64,000 nt of DNA, from contig NZ_CP051006.1 of NCBI RefSeq assembly GCF_014673495.1, positions 6,785,501 to 6,849,500 on the forward strand, in the 5' to 3' direction. Shown piece after piece: positions 46,657 to 55,268 of the stretch (position 1 is its first letter; each line of letters opens with the position of its first letter). The translations under genes were made by a program, and so were the position numbers. The notes below the pieces were generated by a model. That model ran no database searches and had not been told where the DNA came from. It was given only the letters and a program-made list of their open reading frames with translations. Origin of the DNA: Streptomyces griseofuscus. GTDB lineage: Bacteria > Actinomycetota > Actinomycetes > Streptomycetales > Streptomycetaceae.

Positions 46657-48855
46657 CTACCCGTCGTCCCCGCCCTGTTCGCGGATGCGTTCGGCGATCT
46701 GCGCCGGCATCGGCTCGTGCCGCGCGTACGCCCGGTCGAAGCGGGCCGTGCCGTGGGAGAGCGAGCGCAGGTCGACGGCGTAGCGGCCGATCTCGAACTC
46801 GGGGACCTCGGCCCGGATCAAGGTGCGTCCGGTGCCCAGCTGTTCGGTGCCGAGCACCCGGCCGCGGCGGCTCGACAGGTCGCTCATCACGGCGCCCACG
46901 TAGTCGTCGGGGACCAGGACGCTCACCTCGGCGACCGGCTCCAGCAGATGGATCCTGGCGTCGGCGGCGGCCTCGCGCAGGGCGAGGGCGCCCGCGGTCT
47001 GGAAGGCGGCGTCGGAGGAGTCCACCGAGTGCGCCTTGCCGTCGAGCAGGGTGACCCGGACGTCCACGAGCGGATGTCCGGCGGCGACGCCCTTGGCGGC
47101 CTGGGCGCGGATCCCCTTCTCCACGGACGGGATGAACTGGCGCGGCACCGCCCCGCCGACCACCTTGTCCACGAACTCGATGCCCGAGCCGCCGGGCAGC
47201 GGTTCGACCTCGATCTCGCAGATGGCGTACTGGCCGTGCCCACCGGACTGCTTGACGTGCCGGCCGCGCCCGCTCGCCCGGTTCGCGAACGTCTCCCGCA
47301 GGGAGACCTTGTGCGGTACGACGTCGACCTGGACGCCGTAGCGGCTGCGCAGCCGTTCCAGCGCGACGTCCGCGTGCGCCTCGCCCATGCACCACAGCAC
47401 CACCTGGTGGGTGTCCTTGTTCTGCTCCAGGCGCATCGTCGGGTCCTCGGCGACCAGTCGGGACAGCCCTTGGGAGAGTTTGTCCTCGTCGGCCTTGCTG
47501 TGCGCCTGGATGGCGATCGGGAGCAGCGGGTCCGGCATCTGCCAGGGCTCCATCAGCAGCGGGTCGTCCTTGGCGGAGAGCGTGTCCCCGGTCTCGGCGC
47601 GGGCGAGCTTGGCCACGCTCACCAGGTCGCCCGCGACGGCCTGGGTGAGGGGCCGCTGCTGCTTGCCGAAGGGCATGGACAGGGCGCCGATCTTCTCGTC
47701 GACGTCATGGTCCTCGTGGCCCCGGTCGGTCAGGCCGTGCCCGGAGACGTGCACCGTCTGGTCGGGGCGCAGGGTGCCGGAGAAGACGCGGACCAGGGAG
47801 ATGCGGCCGACGTAGGGGTCGGAGGCGGTCTTGACGACCTCGGCGGCCAGCGGCCCTTCGGTGTCGCACGGTGTGAGCTCGCGGGCCTTTCCGTCGGGGG
47901 TGGTCACGCCGGGCACCGGGTGTTCGAACGGGGTCGGGAAGCCGCCCGTGATCAGGTCGAGCAGTTCCACGGTGCCCAGGCCCTGGCGGGCGCCCTCGGC
48001 GGCGGGGGCGGCCGCGAGCACCGGGAAGAAGCGGCCGCGGGCCACGGCCCGCTCCAGGTCCTGGATCAGGGTCTTGATCTCGACCTGTTCGCCGCCGAGG
48101 TAGCGGTCCATGAGGGTCTCGTCCTCGCTCTCGGCGATGATCCCCTCGATGAGCCGGTTGCGGGCCTCGTCCAGGTCGGGCAGCTGGTCCGCGCCGGGTT
48201 CGGACTCCTTGCGCTCGCCGGTGGAGTAGTCGAACAGTTTGCGGGTGAGCAGCCCCACCAGGCCGGTGACGGGCGCGTGTCCGTCGGGGCCCTCGGCGCC
48301 GCGCAGCGGCAGGTAGAGGGGCAGGACGGCGTCCGGGTCGTCGTCGCCGAAGGCCTCCGCGCAGATCCGGGTGGTCTCCTCGAAGTCGGCGCGGGCCGCC
48401 TCCAGGTGGGTGATCACGATCGCCCGTGGCATTCCGACGGCCGCGCACTCCTCCCAGACCATGCGGGTGGAGCCGTCCACGCCGTCGGAGGCCGAGACGA
48501 CGAAGAGGGCCGCGTCCGCGGCGCGCAGACCGGCCCGCAGTTCTCCGACGAAGTCGGCGTATCCGGGGGTGTCCAGGATGTTGATCTTGATGCCGTCCCA
48601 GGCGACCGGCACCAGCGACAGCTGGACGGAGCGCTGCTGGCGGTGCTCGATCTCGTCGTAGTCGGAGACGGAGCCGCCGTCCTCCACGCGGCCCGCCCGG
48701 TTCACCGCCCCGGCGGTCAGCGCGAGGGCCTCCACCAGGGTCGTCTTGCCCGACCCGGAGTGGCCGACCAGCACCACATTCCGTATGGACGCGGGCCGGT
48801 CGGCCGTCAGAGCCCTGCCGGCGGCCCCGGGGTGTGTCTGAGTCTTGTCGCCCAT
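46657..48855 (-). CDS. EF-G2-like translational GTPase
   Basis: A 732-residue EF-G paralogue. G1 is GHSGSGKTTL (about residues 30-39), G3 is DTPGYADF, and domains II-V follow (VFSGTLRPDQTVHVSG, HADVALERLRSRYGV, GGAVPRQFIPSVEKGI, GRYAVDLRSLSHGTARF). The G4 base-specificity motif NKxD is replaced by THLE (VITHLEAARADF), as in the actinobacterial FusA2 group, whose role is unclear and may include binding or recycling without normal translocation. ATG 48855 (MGDKTQTHPG) was chosen over a start 10 codons upstream. Confidence 0.88.
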   Translation of the reverse strand: MGDKTQTHPGAAGRALTADRPASIRNVVLVGHSGSGKTTLVEALALTAGAVNRAGRVEDGGSVSDYDEIEHRQQRSVQLSLVPVAWDGIKINILDTPGYADFVGELRAGLRAADAALFVVSASDGVDGSTRMVWEECAAVGMPRAIVITHLEAARADFEETTRICAEAFGDDDPDAVLPLYLPLRGAEGPDGHAPVTGLVGLLTRKLFDYSTGERKESEPGADQLPDLDEARNRLIEGIIAESEDETLMDRYLGGEQVEIKTLIQDLERAVARGRFFPVLAAAPAAEGARQGLGTVELLDLITGGFPTPFEHPVPGVTTPDGKARELTPCDTEGPLAAEVVKTASDPYVGRISLVRVFSGTLRPDQTVHVSGHGLTDRGHEDHDVDEKIGALSMPFGKQQRPLTQAVAGDLVSVAKLARAETGDTLSAKDDPLLMEPWQMPDPLLPIAIQAHSKADEDKLSQGLSRLVAEDPTMRLEQNKDTHQVVLWCMGEAHADVALERLRSRYGVQVDVVPHKVSLRETFANRASGRGRHVKQSGGHGQYAICEIEVEPLPGGSGIEFVDKVVGGAVPRQFIPSVEKGIRAQAAKGVAAGHPLVDVRVTLLDGKAHSVDSSDAAFQTAGALALREAAADARIHLLEPVAEVSVLVPDDYVGAVMSDLSSRRGRVLGTEQLGTGRTLIRAEVPEFEIGRYAVDLRSLSHGTARFDRAYARHEPMPAQIAERIREQGGDDG

Positions 48856-49239
48856 GATCCTGCCTCCCGTGCACGGTGAGGTCATCGGGGCGCGGACACG
48901 CGAACCGCGTGCTGCGGCGGCTTCGGCGACGCCCGCGGTTATTCGAGCTTTCCACTCCCGTCACGTCGCGTCCATACGACGGACCCCGCGACGGACCCGA
49001 TCCCGCTGCCGGCGCCCGGGGCAGGGGCCGTACGGTGCCCCGCTCGGGGCGCCGCGCGGGGTCGTACGCACCGCCGCGCGGGGGTCGTACGCACGCTCCC
49101 GGGCGGCTTCGCGCGAGCCCGGCGCACCACCTCGGCGCACGGGCCGCGGGTGCCCGCCCGCCACGCGTACGCGCGCGTGGCTACGATGGGCCAGCCGGCG
49201 GCCATCAGGGCCGCGGCGACACCGACCGTCGGGAAGGCC
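48856..49239. other. Divergent region between EF-G2-like gene and pgsA
   Basis: 384 bp without a gene. A TACGAT -10-like box at 49182-49187 places the pgsA mRNA start near 49194. A near-perfect tandem repeat, CCGCGCGGGGTCGTACGCAC at 49052-49071 and again (one extra G) at 49074-49094, lies midway and could be a regulator site. Confidence 0.5.
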
Positions 49240-49902
49240 ATGCTGAACAAGTACGCGCGTGCATTTTTCACGCGTGTCCTCACACCGTTCGCCGCGTTTC
49301 TCATCCGGCGGGGGGTGAGCCCCGACACGGTCACGCTGCTCGGCACGGCGGGCGTGGTGGCGGGCGCGCTGGTCTTCTACCCCCGGGGCGAGTTCTTCTG
49401 GGGCACGGTCGTGATCACCCTGTTCGTCTTCTCCGACCTGGTCGACGGCAACATGGCCCGCCAGCTGGGCCGCTCCAGCCGCTGGGGCGCCTTCTTGGAC
49501 TCCACCCTGGACCGGGTCGCCGACGGCGCGATCTTCGGTGGCTTCGCGCTCTGGTACGCGGGGCAGGGCGACGACAACATGATGTGCGCGGTCTCGATCT
49601 TCTGCCTGGCCAGCGGCCAGGTGGTGTCGTACACCAAGGCGCGCGGCGAGTCGATCGGGCTGCCGGTCGCCGTCAACGGGCTGGTCGAGCGTGCCGAGCG
49701 GCTGGTGATCTCGCTGGTCGCGGCCGGATTCGCGGGTCTGCACAAATTCGGTGTGCCGGGCATCCAGTGGCTGCTGCCGATCGCCCTGTGGATCGTCGCC
49801 GCGGGCAGCCTGGTCACGCTGATCCAGCGGGTCGTCACCGTGCGCCGTGAGTCGGCGGAGGCCGAGGCGGCCGCGCGGGACGCGAGCGGGGCGGCGAAGT
49901 GA
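49240..49902 (+). CDS. pgsA: Phosphatidylinositol phosphate synthase (CDP-alcohol phosphatidyltransferase)
   Basis: A 220-residue integral membrane enzyme with about six helices joining CDP-diacylglycerol and inositol-3-phosphate. The CDP-AP signature D-G-x2-A-R-x8-G-x3-D-x3-D reads DGNMARQLGRSSRWGAFLDS then TLDR (about residues 66-89). ATG 49240 was chosen because GGGAAGG precedes it and the promoter box lies at 49182; an ATG at 49186 would fall right on the transcription start. First gene of the PIM operon: it overlaps the acyltransferase by 4 bases (GTGA). Confidence 0.92.
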   Translation: MLNKYARAFFTRVLTPFAAFLIRRGVSPDTVTLLGTAGVVAGALVFYPRGEFFWGTVVITLFVFSDLVDGNMARQLGRSSRWGAFLDSTLDRVADGAIFGGFALWYAGQGDDNMMCAVSIFCLASGQVVSYTKARGESIGLPVAVNGLVERAERLVISLVAAGFAGLHKFGVPGIQWLLPIALWIVAAGSLVTLIQRVVTVRRESAEAEAAARDASGAAK

Positions 49903-50807
49903 GCGTCTCGGACCGGCTCTCCGACGCGCTGTACGGCGCGGGCTGGAGCACCGTCAAGAAGCTCCCGGAGCCCGCCGCGGCCCGCCTGGGGCGAGCCGTC
50001 GCGGACCTCGCCTGGAAGAAGCGCGGCAAGGGCGTGCTGCGCCTGGAGGCGAACTACGCGCGTGTCGTGCCCGGCGCCAGCCCGGCGCGCCTCGCGGAGC
50101 TCTCCCGCAAGGGGATGCGCTCCTATCTGCGCTACTGGATGGAGTCCTTCCGGCTGCCCGCCTGGAGCCCCGAGCGGATCAGGACGGGCTTCGACCCCAA
50201 GGACATACACCACCTGACCGAGGGCCTGGACGCGGGCAAGGGCGTGATCCTCGCCCTGCCGCACCTGGCCAACTGGGACCTGGCCGGCGCCTGGGTCACC
50301 ACCGAGCTGCGCACCCCGTTCACCACGGTCGCCGAACGCCTCAAGCCCGAGACGCTCTACGACCGCTTCGTCGCCTACCGCGAGGGCCTCGGCATGGAGG
50401 TGCTGCCGCACAGCGGCGGCTCCGCCTTCGGCACCCTGGCCCGCAGGCTCCGTGACGGCGGTCTGGTCTGCCTGGTCGCCGACCGCGATCTGTCCGCCTC
50501 CGGCGTCGAGGTCGACTTCTTCGGCGAGAAGGCCCGGATGCCCGCTGGCCCCGCCCTGCTCGCCCAGCACACCGGCGCCCTGCTGCTGCCGGTCACCCTC
50601 TGGTACGACGACTCGCCCGTCATGCGGGGCCAGGTGCACCCGCCGATCGAGGTGCCCGGGTCAGGCACCCGGGCCGAGAAGGCGTCTGTCATGACACAGG
50701 CCCTGGCCGACGCCTTCGCCACCGGGATCGCCGAGCACCCGGAGGACTGGCACATGCTCCAGCGGCTGTGGCTCGCCGACCTCGACCCCGCGAAGGGACC
50801 CTCGTGA
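49899..50807 (+). CDS. Phosphatidylinositol mannoside acyltransferase (PatA/LpxL-type)
   Basis: A 302-residue lysophospholipid/HtrB-like acyltransferase, predicted to add an acyl chain to the mannose of PIM1 on the inner membrane. Catalytic H-x4-D/E is HLANWD (about residues 125-130). The family blocks MRSYLRYWMESFRLP, LVADRDLSASGVEVDFFG and PEDWHMLQRLW follow. GTG 49899 overlaps the pgsA stop, and its own stop overlaps pimA. This gene order matches the mycobacterial PIM locus. Confidence 0.9.
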   Translation: MSVSDRLSDALYGAGWSTVKKLPEPAAARLGRAVADLAWKKRGKGVLRLEANYARVVPGASPARLAELSRKGMRSYLRYWMESFRLPAWSPERIRTGFDPKDIHHLTEGLDAGKGVILALPHLANWDLAGAWVTTELRTPFTTVAERLKPETLYDRFVAYREGLGMEVLPHSGGSAFGTLARRLRDGGLVCLVADRDLSASGVEVDFFGEKARMPAGPALLAQHTGALLLPVTLWYDDSPVMRGQVHPPIEVPGSGTRAEKASVMTQALADAFATGIAEHPEDWHMLQRLWLADLDPAKGPS

Positions 50808-51967
50808 GAATCGGGATCGTCTGCCCGTACTCCTGGGACGTGCCCGGGGGCGTCCAGTTCCACATCCGCGACCTCGCCGAGTACTTCATCCGCCTCGGCC
50901 ACGAGGTCTCGGTGCTGGCCCCGGCCGACGACGACACCCCGCTGCCGCCGTACGTCGTCTCGGCGGGCCGCGCGGTCCCGGTGCCGTACAACGGCTCGGT
51001 GGCCCGGCTGAACTTCGGCTTCCTGTCGGCCGCGCGGGTACGGCGCTGGCTGCACGACGGCGCCTTCGACGTGGTGCACATCCACGAGCCGACCTCGCCC
51101 TCGCTCGGCCTGCTCACCTGCTGGGCGGCGCAGGGCCCGATCGTGGCCACCTTCCACACCTCCAACCCGCGCTCGCGGGCGATGATCGCCGCGTACTCGA
51201 TCCTCCAGGCCGCCCTGGAGAAGATCAGCGCCCGGATCGCGGTCAGCGAGTACGCCCGGCGCACCCTGGTCGAGCATCTGGGCGGGGACGCGGTGGTCAT
51301 CCCGAACGGCGTCGACGTCGACTTCTTCGCCGGGGCCGAGCCCAAACCCGAGTGGCAGGGGGAGACGATCGGCTTCATCGGCCGGATCGACGAGCCCCGC
51401 AAGGGCCTGCCGGTGCTGATGAAGGCCCTGCCGAAGATCATGGCCGCCCGGCCCACCGCGCGGCTGCTGGTCGCGGGCCGCGGCGACGAGGAGGCGGCCG
51501 TCGAGCACCTGCCCGCGGAGCTGCGCTCCCGGGTGGAGTTCCTCGGCATGATCAGCGACGAGGACAAGGCCCGGCTGCTGCGCAGCGTGGACGTGTACGT
51601 GGCGCCCAACACCGGCGGCGAGAGCTTCGGCATCATCCTGGTCGAGGCCATGTCCGCGGGCGCCCCCGTGCTCGCCTCCGACCTCGACGCCTTCGTCCAG
51701 GTCCTCGACCAGGGCCGGGCGGGCGAGATCTTCGCCAACGAGGACGCCGACGCGCTCGCCGACGCCGCCGTACGGCTGCTGGCCGACCCGGAACGCCGGG
51801 CCGCACTGCGCGAGCACGGCAGCGCCCATGTGCGGCGCTTCGACTGGTCCACGGTCGGCGCGGACATCCTCTCCGTCTACGAGACGGTCACGGACGGCAC
51901 CACGGCGGTCGCGGCGGACGAGCGGTCGACGGGGCTGCGGGCGCGGTTCGGGCTGGCGCGGGACTGA
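50804..51967 (+). CDS. pimA: Phosphatidyl-myo-inositol mannosyltransferase
   Basis: A 387-residue GT4 glycosyltransferase that transfers mannose from GDP-mannose to phosphatidylinositol. GT-B landmarks: RIGIVCPYSWDVPGGVQFH at the N terminus, IHEPTSPSLGL and ATFHTSN, VIPNGVDVDFF, GFIGRIDEPRKGL, and the nucleotide-binding PNTGGESFGIILVEAMSAG (E-x7-E) near residue 268. GTG 50804 overlaps the acyltransferase stop. Third gene of the operon. Acts at the cytoplasmic face of the membrane. Confidence 0.93.
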   Translation: MRIGIVCPYSWDVPGGVQFHIRDLAEYFIRLGHEVSVLAPADDDTPLPPYVVSAGRAVPVPYNGSVARLNFGFLSAARVRRWLHDGAFDVVHIHEPTSPSLGLLTCWAAQGPIVATFHTSNPRSRAMIAAYSILQAALEKISARIAVSEYARRTLVEHLGGDAVVIPNGVDVDFFAGAEPKPEWQGETIGFIGRIDEPRKGLPVLMKALPKIMAARPTARLLVAGRGDEEAAVEHLPAELRSRVEFLGMISDEDKARLLRSVDVYVAPNTGGESFGIILVEAMSAGAPVLASDLDAFVQVLDQGRAGEIFANEDADALADAAVRLLADPERRAALREHGSAHVRRFDWSTVGADILSVYETVTDGTTAVAADERSTGLRARFGLARD

Positions 51968-52097
51968 GACCCGGATGCGCTGAGACCTCGTCCGGGATCA
52001 GAACCTCGTGCGGGAGTGAGAGCCTCGCGCGGCAGTGAGACAGGTGCCTTCCGGGCGCGTGTCCGCTGGGCCGAAGGGGTGCCGATAGCCTTCCCGC

Positions 52098-52640
52098 GTG
52101 ACCGCAACCCTCATCTGGATCCTCGTCGCCCTCCTCGCGATCGGCGTCTACCTGAGCTGGACCGCAGGACGCCTGGACCGGCTGCACGTACGGATGGACG
52201 CCGCCCGCGCCGCGCTCGACGCCCAGCTGCTGCGCCGCGCCTCCGTGGCCCAGGAACTCGCCACCTCCGGCGTGCTCGACCCGGCCGCCTCGATCGTGCT
52301 GTACGAGGCCGCGCACGCCGCCCGGCAGGCCGAGGAGGAGCAGCGGGAGGTCGCCGAGAGCGAGTTGAGCCAGGCCCTGCGCGCGGTGTTCGCGGAACCG
52401 GCCCAGGTGGAGGCGCTGCGTGAGGCGCCCGGCGGCGAGGACGCGGCCCATGAGCTGGCCGAGGCCGTGCGCCGGGTCCCGATGGCCCGCCGCTTCCACA
52501 ACGACGCCGTGGGCGCCGCCCGCAGGCTGCGCGAGCACCGCAAGGTCCGCTGGTTCCGGCTGGCAGGCCACGCCCCCTTCCCGCTGGCCTTCGAGATGGA
52601 CGACGAACCCCCCGCCGCCCTGGTGGAACGGGTCGCCTGA
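52098..52640 (+). CDS. Single-span membrane protein with helical domain, unknown
   Basis: A 180-residue protein. One N-terminal membrane helix (LIWILVALLAIGVYLSWTAG, residues 5-24) is followed by a long helical, coiled-coil-prone cytoplasmic region (RLDRLHVRMDAARAALDAQLLRRA, EAAHAARQAEEEQREVAESELS) and a FRLAGHAPFPLAFEMDDEPP tail. The layout resembles LemA proteins, but I see no firm signature. GTG 52098 is 6 bases after TAGCCT (52086-52091), so it is probably leaderless and separate from the PIM operon. Confidence 0.72.
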   Translation: MTATLIWILVALLAIGVYLSWTAGRLDRLHVRMDAARAALDAQLLRRASVAQELATSGVLDPAASIVLYEAAHAARQAEEEQREVAESELSQALRAVFAEPAQVEALREAPGGEDAAHELAEAVRRVPMARRFHNDAVGAARRLREHRKVRWFRLAGHAPFPLAFEMDDEPPAALVERVA

Positions 52641-52767
52641 CCGCCCCTCACCTGGCATTCCCAGCGAAAACGAGCCACGGGCTTTCCATTGGCCCTTGCT
52701 GTGGCCTGGTCCACTCGCGTTTCCTCGGTGCAGCAGAGAACCCTCTTTCCCTTCAGTGAGGTCGCCC

Positions 52768-53673
52768 GTGTCCACCACCGAGAACCAGGCTCCCGAGACC
52801 GGTACCGCCCGCGTGAAGCGCGGCATGGCCGAGCAGCTCAAGGGCGGCGTCATCATGGACGTCGTCACCCCGGAGCAGGCGAAGATCGCCGAGGACGCGG
52901 GCGCCGTCGCCGTCATGGCCCTGGAGCGGGTCCCGGCCGACATCCGCAAGGACGGCGGCGTGGCCCGGATGTCCGACCCGGACATGATCGAGGGCATCAT
53001 CGACGCCGTCTCGATCCCGGTCATGGCCAAGTCCCGCATCGGCCACTTCGTCGAGGCCCAGGTCCTCCAGTCCCTCGGCGTGGACTACATCGACGAGTCC
53101 GAGGTCCTCACCCCGGCCGACGAGGTCAACCACTCGGACAAGTGGGCGTTCACCACCCCGTTCGTGTGCGGTGCCACCAACCTGGGCGAGGCCCTGCGCC
53201 GCATCGCCGAGGGCGCCGCGATGATCCGCTCCAAGGGCGAGGCCGGCACCGGCAACGTCGTGGAGGCCGTGCGCCACCTGCGCCAGATCAAGGGCGAGAT
53301 CGCCAAGCTGCGCGGCTGCGACAACAACGAGCTGTACGCCGCCGCCAAGGAGCTGCGCGCCCCCTACGAGCTGGTCAAGGAGGTCGCCGAGCTGGGCAAG
53401 CTCCCCGTGGTGCTGTTCTCCGCCGGCGGCGTGGCCACCCCGGCCGACGCGGCCCTGATGCGCCAGCTCGGCGCCGAGGGCGTGTTCGTCGGCTCCGGCA
53501 TCTTCAAGTCCGGCGACCCGGCCAAGCGCGCCGCCGCCATCGTGAAGGCGACCACCTTCTACGACGACCCGAAGATCATCGCGGACGCGTCGCGCAACCT
53601 CGGCGAGGCCATGGTCGGCATCAACTGCGACACCCTCCCCGAGACCGAGCGCTACGCGAACCGCGGCTGGTAA
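52768..53673 (+). CDS. pdxS: Pyridoxal 5'-phosphate synthase, synthase subunit
   Basis: A 301-residue (beta/alpha)8 enzyme that builds PLP from ribose-5-phosphate, glyceraldehyde-3-phosphate and ammonia; forms a 12-mer with PdxT. GTARVKRGMAEQLKGGVIMD at the start is canonical, with catalytic lysines in VMAKSRIGH and MIRSKGEAGTG, and phosphate loops in LFSAGGVATP and GVFVGSGIF. GTG 52768 has TGAGG upstream. The 127-bp upstream gap shows no riboswitch. pdxT follows after 27 bp. Confidence 0.96.
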   Translation: MSTTENQAPETGTARVKRGMAEQLKGGVIMDVVTPEQAKIAEDAGAVAVMALERVPADIRKDGGVARMSDPDMIEGIIDAVSIPVMAKSRIGHFVEAQVLQSLGVDYIDESEVLTPADEVNHSDKWAFTTPFVCGATNLGEALRRIAEGAAMIRSKGEAGTGNVVEAVRHLRQIKGEIAKLRGCDNNELYAAAKELRAPYELVKEVAELGKLPVVLFSAGGVATPADAALMRQLGAEGVFVGSGIFKSGDPAKRAAAIVKATTFYDDPKIIADASRNLGEAMVGINCDTLPETERYANRGW

Positions 53674-53700
53674 GCACAGGCCCACAGGTATCCACATCCC

Positions 53701-54306
53701 ATGAACACTCCTGTCATCGGTGTCCTGGCGCTCCAGGGCGACGTACGGGAGCACCTCATCGCCCTGGCCGCGGCGGACGCCGTGGCCAGGCCGGTGCGGC
53801 GCCCCGAGGAACTCGCCGAGGTCGACGCGCTCGTCCTGCCCGGCGGCGAGTCCACCACCATCTCCAAACTCGCCGTGCTCTTCGGCGTGATGGAGCCCCT
53901 GCGCGCCCGGGTGCGCGCCGGTATGCCCGTCTACGGCACCTGCGCGGGCATGATCATGCTGGCCGACAAGATCCTCGACCCGCGCTCCGGCCAGGAGACC
54001 ATCGGCGGCATCGACATGATCGTGCGCCGTAACGCCTTCGGACGTCAGAACGAGTCCTTCGAGGCCGCGATCGACGTGCGCGGCGTCGCTGGCGAGCCTG
54101 TGGAGGGCGTCTTCATCCGCGCCCCCTGGGTGGAGTCCGTGGGCGCGGACACCGAGGTGCTCGCCGAGCACGGCGGCCATATCGTCGCCGTCCGCCAGGG
54201 CAACGCGCTCGCCACGTCGTTCCACCCGGAACTGACCGGCGACCACCGGGTGCACGCCCTGTTCGTCGACATGGTGCGCGCCAACACCGGCTCGGAGTCC
54301 TTGTAG
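53701..54306 (+). CDS. pdxT: Pyridoxal 5'-phosphate synthase, glutaminase subunit
   Basis: A 201-residue class I amidotransferase that makes ammonia from glutamine and passes it to PdxS. The nucleophile is the Cys in YGTCAGMIML (about residues 78-87), and the His-x-Glu pair is in SFHPELTGDHRVH. LPGGESTTISKL (about 46-57) is the oxyanion region. ATG 53701. Operon with pdxS; yebC follows 48 bp later. Confidence 0.96.
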   Translation: MNTPVIGVLALQGDVREHLIALAAADAVARPVRRPEELAEVDALVLPGGESTTISKLAVLFGVMEPLRARVRAGMPVYGTCAGMIMLADKILDPRSGQETIGGIDMIVRRNAFGRQNESFEAAIDVRGVAGEPVEGVFIRAPWVESVGADTEVLAEHGGHIVAVRQGNALATSFHPELTGDHRVHALFVDMVRANTGSESL

Positions 54307-54354
54307 GATCTCAGGCGTTCGTTCATAGATGGGTAACGCGAAGGAGACAGGCAG

Positions 54355-55107
54355 ATGTCCGGCCACTCTAAATGGGCTACGACGAAGCACAAGAAGGCCG
54401 TGATCGACGCCAAGCGCGGCAAGCTCTTCGCGAAGCTGATCAAGAACATCGAGGTCGCCGCCCGTATGGGCGGTGTCGACCTCGAAGGTAACCCGACGCT
54501 CTACGACGCCGTCCAGAAGGCCAAGAAGCAGTCGGTCCCGAACAAGAACATCGACTCCGCGATCAAGCGCGGTGGCGGTCTTGAGGCCGGCGGCGCCGAC
54601 TACGAGACGATCATGTACGAGGGCTACGGTCCGAACGGCGTCGCGGTGCTCATCGAGTGCCTCACCGACAACCGCAACCGCGCCGCCTCCGACGTGCGCG
54701 TGGCCATGACCCGCAACGGCGGCAACATGGCCGACCCGGGCTCGGTGTCGTACCTCTTCAACCGCAAAGGCGTCGTCATCGTCCCCAAGGGCGAGCTGAG
54801 CGAGGACGACGTGCTCGGCGCCGTCCTGGACGCCGGTGCCGAGGAGGTCAACGACCTCGGTGAGTCCTTCGAGGTGCTCAGCGAGGCCACCGACCTGGTC
54901 GCGGTCCGCACCGCCCTCCAGGAGGCCGGCATCGACTACGACTCCGCCGAGGCCAACTTCGTCCCGACCATGCAGGTCGAGCTGGACGAGGAGGGCGCCA
55001 GGAAGATCTTCAAGCTGATCGACGCCCTGGAGGACAGCGACGACGTGCAGAACGTCTTCGCCAACTTCGACGTGAGCGACGAGGTCATGGAGAAGGTCGA
55101 CGCGTAA
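54355..55107 (+). CDS. yebC: YebC/PmpR-family protein
   Basis: A 250-residue member of the YebC/TACO1 family, which acts in translation of difficult (e.g. proline-rich) stretches and was earlier annotated as transcription regulator. The invariant start SGHSKWATTKHKKAVIDAKR is complete, with VPNKNIDSAIKRG and YGPNGVAVLIECLTDNRNR following. ATG 54355 has AAGGAGAC. Encoded directly before ruvCAB, the usual bacterial arrangement, but separated here by a terminator and a damage-type promoter. Confidence 0.95.
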   Translation: MSGHSKWATTKHKKAVIDAKRGKLFAKLIKNIEVAARMGGVDLEGNPTLYDAVQKAKKQSVPNKNIDSAIKRGGGLEAGGADYETIMYEGYGPNGVAVLIECLTDNRNRAASDVRVAMTRNGGNMADPGSVSYLFNRKGVVIVPKGELSEDDVLGAVLDAGAEEVNDLGESFEVLSEATDLVAVRTALQEAGIDYDSAEANFVPTMQVELDEEGARKIFKLIDALEDSDDVQNVFANFDVSDEVMEKVDA

Positions 55108-55125
55108 CGCGTACGGCTGACCGAC

Positions 55126-55155
55126 CGGGCCGACGGGACACACCCCGTCGGCCCG
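55126..55155 (+). terminator. Terminator after yebC
   Basis: 12-bp perfect stem (55126-55137/55144-55155) around ACACAC, 18 bp after the stop. Confidence 0.75.
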
Positions 55156-55207
55156 TCGCGTTGTCGGGTACCGGCGGGGACGCCGACGGGGGCGTTGGTG
55201 CGCGGCG

Positions 55208-55230
55208 TTGTCAGTGCCACCCGATAGCCT
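55208..55230 (+). promoter_or_regulatory. RecA-independent DNA-damage promoter (PafBC-type) of ruvCAB
   Basis: TTGTCAGTG (55208-55216), exactly 8 bases, then TAGCCT (55225-55230). This equals the actinobacterial RecA-NDp consensus tTGTCRgtg-N8-TAnnnT, which is activated by PafBC after DNA damage. Transcription would start near 55237, 32 bases before ruvC. Confidence 0.8.
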
Positions 55231-55268
55231 GCACAAACAGGTGATCGAGCGGTCGGAGGGAGGGGCCC

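Noticed and set aside
55108..55268. LexA SOS box before ruvC
   Set aside because: No GAAC-N4-GTTC-like repeat is present; the damage promoter found is of the LexA-independent type.
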